From positions 1-64,000 of the forward strand of contig OZ244166.1 of assembly GCA_965216445.1 (NCBI GenBank): a stretch of 64,000 bases of DNA, written 5' to 3'. This document shows, in pieces, positions 62,405 through 64,000 of the stretch; position 1 is the stretch's first letter; every line of letters starts with the position of its first letter. The position numbers were made by a program, and so were the translations under genes. Source of the stretch: MA-ANB-1 sp965216445. Its GTDB lineage: Bacteria > Actinomycetota > Acidimicrobiia > Spongiisociales > ZC4RG35. The notes below the pieces were generated by a model, which had not been told where the DNA came from, did not search any database, and saw only the letters and a program-made list of their open reading frames with translations.

Positions 62405-63009
62405 GTCTGACGCATCATAAGTAACCACACCGGCCGATCAAAGACACTCGAACCGATTTCTTTGGTTTCATAGCCCGAATAGTTGGGCTGCTTCTCCCAT
62501 GATCCGCCGAGGATGGCCAACCCACCACCGGCTACGACCTCTCTCAGGATCGGTAGGAACCGGTCCGGAGGCACTGTTGCTCGGGAAACAACAACAGGAA
62601 CCGTGGTTTTCCAGCTTTCCAAATCCTGCTGGACCACCTGAACATTGTCGAGGTTGAGGATCCGCACCGCACGCTTCATCAAGTCGACGCGTTTTCGGGA
62701 ACGATCGAGAAGAACGAAGTCAGTATCGGGTCTGACGATGGCGAGTGGGATCCCGGGGAGCCCTACTCCAGAACCGATATCGAGAATTGTGCTGGTTTCC
62801 GGTATCAGGCCGGAAAACAAGAGCGAATCGCCAATATGTCTGTCGTCGATCCTTGATATCTCACCAGGGCCAAGACCCCCGGCCGGTATGGCCTCGCTCT
62901 TCAGCCAGTCCCGGTAGGTCTCCAGGGCGGTCAAGGCGGTTGCGGATGCGGTGACATCCCCCAACTCCAGAATCCGCGGCCAGGTGTCGATCGGTTCCAC
63001 GTGAAACAT
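62401..63009 (-). CDS. rsmG: 16S rRNA (guanine-N7) methyltransferase
   Basis: A 202-residue methyltransferase acting on G527 of 16S rRNA. LDIGSGVGLPGIPLAIVRPD is the SAM-binding motif; FVLLDRSRKRVDLM and VVVSRATVPPDRFLPIL follow. ATG at 63009 starts MFHVEP, whose codons are the parS-like site, an arrangement also seen in other actinobacteria. Coupled to parA by GTGA. Confidence 0.95.
   Translation of the reverse strand: MFHVEPIDTWPRILELGDVTASATALTALETYRDWLKSEAIPAGGLGPGEISRIDDRHIGDSLLFSGLIPETSTILDIGSGVGLPGIPLAIVRPDTDFVLLDRSRKRVDLMKRAVRILNLDNVQVVQQDLESWKTTVPVVVSRATVPPDRFLPILREVVAGGGLAILGGSWEKQPNYSGYETKEIGSSVFDRPVWLLMMRQT
62993..63008. promoter_or_regulatory. parS-like site at the rsmG start
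   Basis: GGTTCCACGTGAAACA differs from the parS consensus at 2 of 16 positions and spans the first codons of rsmG. Confidence 0.85.
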
Positions 63010-63030
63010 CTTAAGTCGGCCAGAACACAA

Positions 63031-63066
63031 TTGGACCCGGGGGAGGAGCACTCCACCCGGGTCCAA
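63031..63066 (-). terminator. terminator after jag
   Basis: TTGGACCCGGG pairs with CCCGGGTCCAA, with an inner GGAG/CTCC pairing. Read on the minus strand it follows the jag stop and precedes TTGTGTT. Separates jag from rsmG. Confidence 0.8.
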
Positions 63067-63087
63067 AAACCCAACAAATGCTGGGGT

Positions 63088-63981
63088 TTATTCTTCTTCG
63101 CTGTCTCCCTCAGTGTCGGAGCCGCCTTCCCGGTCCGATACTGCGGTGCTGGCCAGCACCACGTATCGGCGAGGAGGTTCTCCTTCGGAATAGGAGGTGA
63201 CCGATTCGCTTGCCGCCGCGGCGTCATGGATGACTTTTCGGTCAGCTGAGCTCATCGGCTCCAACATGAGTTCACCACCGTCGGCCTCGAGTTGCTCGAT
63301 GAGTTGGTTTGCGTAAATGGTCAAAGCCTCACGTCGACGTTCGGCATATCCGGCGATGTCGAGACGGAGCCGGGCGGTGTCTCGGGCGTATCGTTGCATG
63401 ACGGTTCGGGTCAACTCGTGGATTGCCGATCGAACCGAACCTCTGACACCAATCAGAGCTTCGGTTTGCTCACCTTTGATGTCAGCAATGATGACTTCGT
63501 CATCGACGGCGGTCACGACTTCACCTTCGAGTCCGTATGCGTCGACCAGACCCTTGAGGAAGTCCTCGACTATGCCGGTCTGTTTTTCGATTGAAAGCGT
63601 GTCGCGATCGTCATCTTTCTTTTCCGGCCGGTCTTGTCGGCTCATGGAGCGTCCTTTGTCTTGCTGAGATTTTCCCTTGTTTTTGTTGGTGTTTTTCGGG
63701 TTCGATTCCCCACGCCCGTTGCCCTGACGACTACCTCTTGCCGAGTTGCGGGACCCGCTGTTATCGCCCTTCTTACCACGGTCACGACGTCTCTTCCGAG
63801 TAGAACGACGCTTCACTTGGACAATGGCGTCGGTACCGCCCATACCAAGGAAACCCTTCTCCGGCTCCTGGACCACCGTGACTGCAAGCTGCTCGCGGTC
63901 GTCTACACCAAGCTCTTGCATGGCCGCCTCAACCGCCAAGTCGACAGTTTTGGCCTTGACCTCGATTTCAACGTAACTCAC
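63088..63981 (-). CDS. jag: Jag/KhpB RNA-binding protein
   Basis: A 297-residue protein: Jag_N domain (VEIEVKAKTVDLAVEAAMQELG; EKGFLGMGG), a long basic Arg/Lys/Asn/Gly linker (about 58-125), a KH domain with ALIGVRGSVRSAIHELT, and an R3H domain (PMSSADRKVIHDA), then an acidic tail. Involved in RNA binding and cell division/envelope control, next to yidC in most genomes. GTG start with AGGAGG 7 bases upstream, at the window edge. Confidence 0.93.
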   Translation of the reverse strand: MSYVEIEVKAKTVDLAVEAAMQELGVDDREQLAVTVVQEPEKGFLGMGGTDAIVQVKRRSTRKRRRDRGKKGDNSGSRNSARGSRQGNGRGESNPKNTNKNKGKSQQDKGRSMSRQDRPEKKDDDRDTLSIEKQTGIVEDFLKGLVDAYGLEGEVVTAVDDEVIIADIKGEQTEALIGVRGSVRSAIHELTRTVMQRYARDTARLRLDIAGYAERRREALTIYANQLIEQLEADGGELMLEPMSSADRKVIHDAAAASESVTSYSEGEPPRRYVVLASTAVSDREGGSDTEGDSEEE

Positions 63982-64000
63982 GTCACTTCCTCCTACGCCT

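Overview
The window looks like a chromosomal segment of a moderately GC-rich actinobacterium (Actinomycetota), most plausibly of a deep class such as Acidimicrobiia. Three things support this. The right end keeps the gene order known from Mycobacterium (cca, MviN-type pseudokinase, sigM, anti-sigma, trxB, trxA, cwlM-like, then parB/parA/rsmG/jag on the other strand). A 29-residue bS22-type ribosomal protein is encoded. Many genes start 6-7 bases after a TANNNT hexamer, the signature of leaderless actinobacterial mRNAs. The jag/rsmG/parAB end normally lies next to oriC, so the origin is probably just beyond the right edge. The class-level placement is inference.

Layout. 0-12 kb: a truncated AceK, an aminotransferase, secreted Thr-linker proteins, a Cys/Met-type PLP enzyme, an orphan TrpB2, a MarR regulator, and a patch of decaying lipoprotein and metallo-beta-lactamase genes. 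12-20 kb: acetyl-CoA synthetase, an Lnt-like protein, an operon of an IMPase-like protein, an amidohydrolase and a PH-like membrane protein, and an M3 oligopeptidase. 20-25 kb: a small zinc-finger protein and a copper cassette (MerR, CopZ, CopA) with a perfect palindromic operator. 25-32 kb: bS22, a GntR/LacI hybrid regulator facing an SGNH lipoprotein, homoserine kinase, tRNA-Gly(CCC), a broken GNAT and dCTP deaminase. 32-36 kb: dnaB (disrupted by a 116-bp tandem duplication), then rplI, rpsR, ssb and rpsF.

36-46 kb: panB translationally coupled to a DUF192 lipoprotein. Next comes an aromatic amino acid locus: a 678-residue fusion of chorismate mutase, prephenate dehydratase, ACT and DAHP synthase, preceded by a Phe/Tyr-rich leader peptide and divergent from tyrA. 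It is followed by the pyrE-PH-nfo operon, a histidine phosphatase, uppS and a hemolysin III protein. This block is bracketed by two inverted clusters of short palindromic repeats (37.6-38.15 and 45.7-46.2 kb).

46-64 kb: aminopeptidase P, an EEP-family protein, a haloalkane dehalogenase, cca, a PilT-like ATPase, an HDAC-like protein, a GNAT, a PGM1-like ATP-grasp peptide ligase, the envelope/redox cluster (pseudokinase, sigma, anti-sigma, trxB, trxA, cwlM-like), and the partition genes parB, parA, rsmG and jag with two parS-like sites. Four genes (NHL lipoprotein, first MBL copy, GNAT, dnaB) are broken. For dnaB, which is essential, an assembly or sequencing error is a serious possibility. Tools could not be run, so all family calls are from reading motifs.
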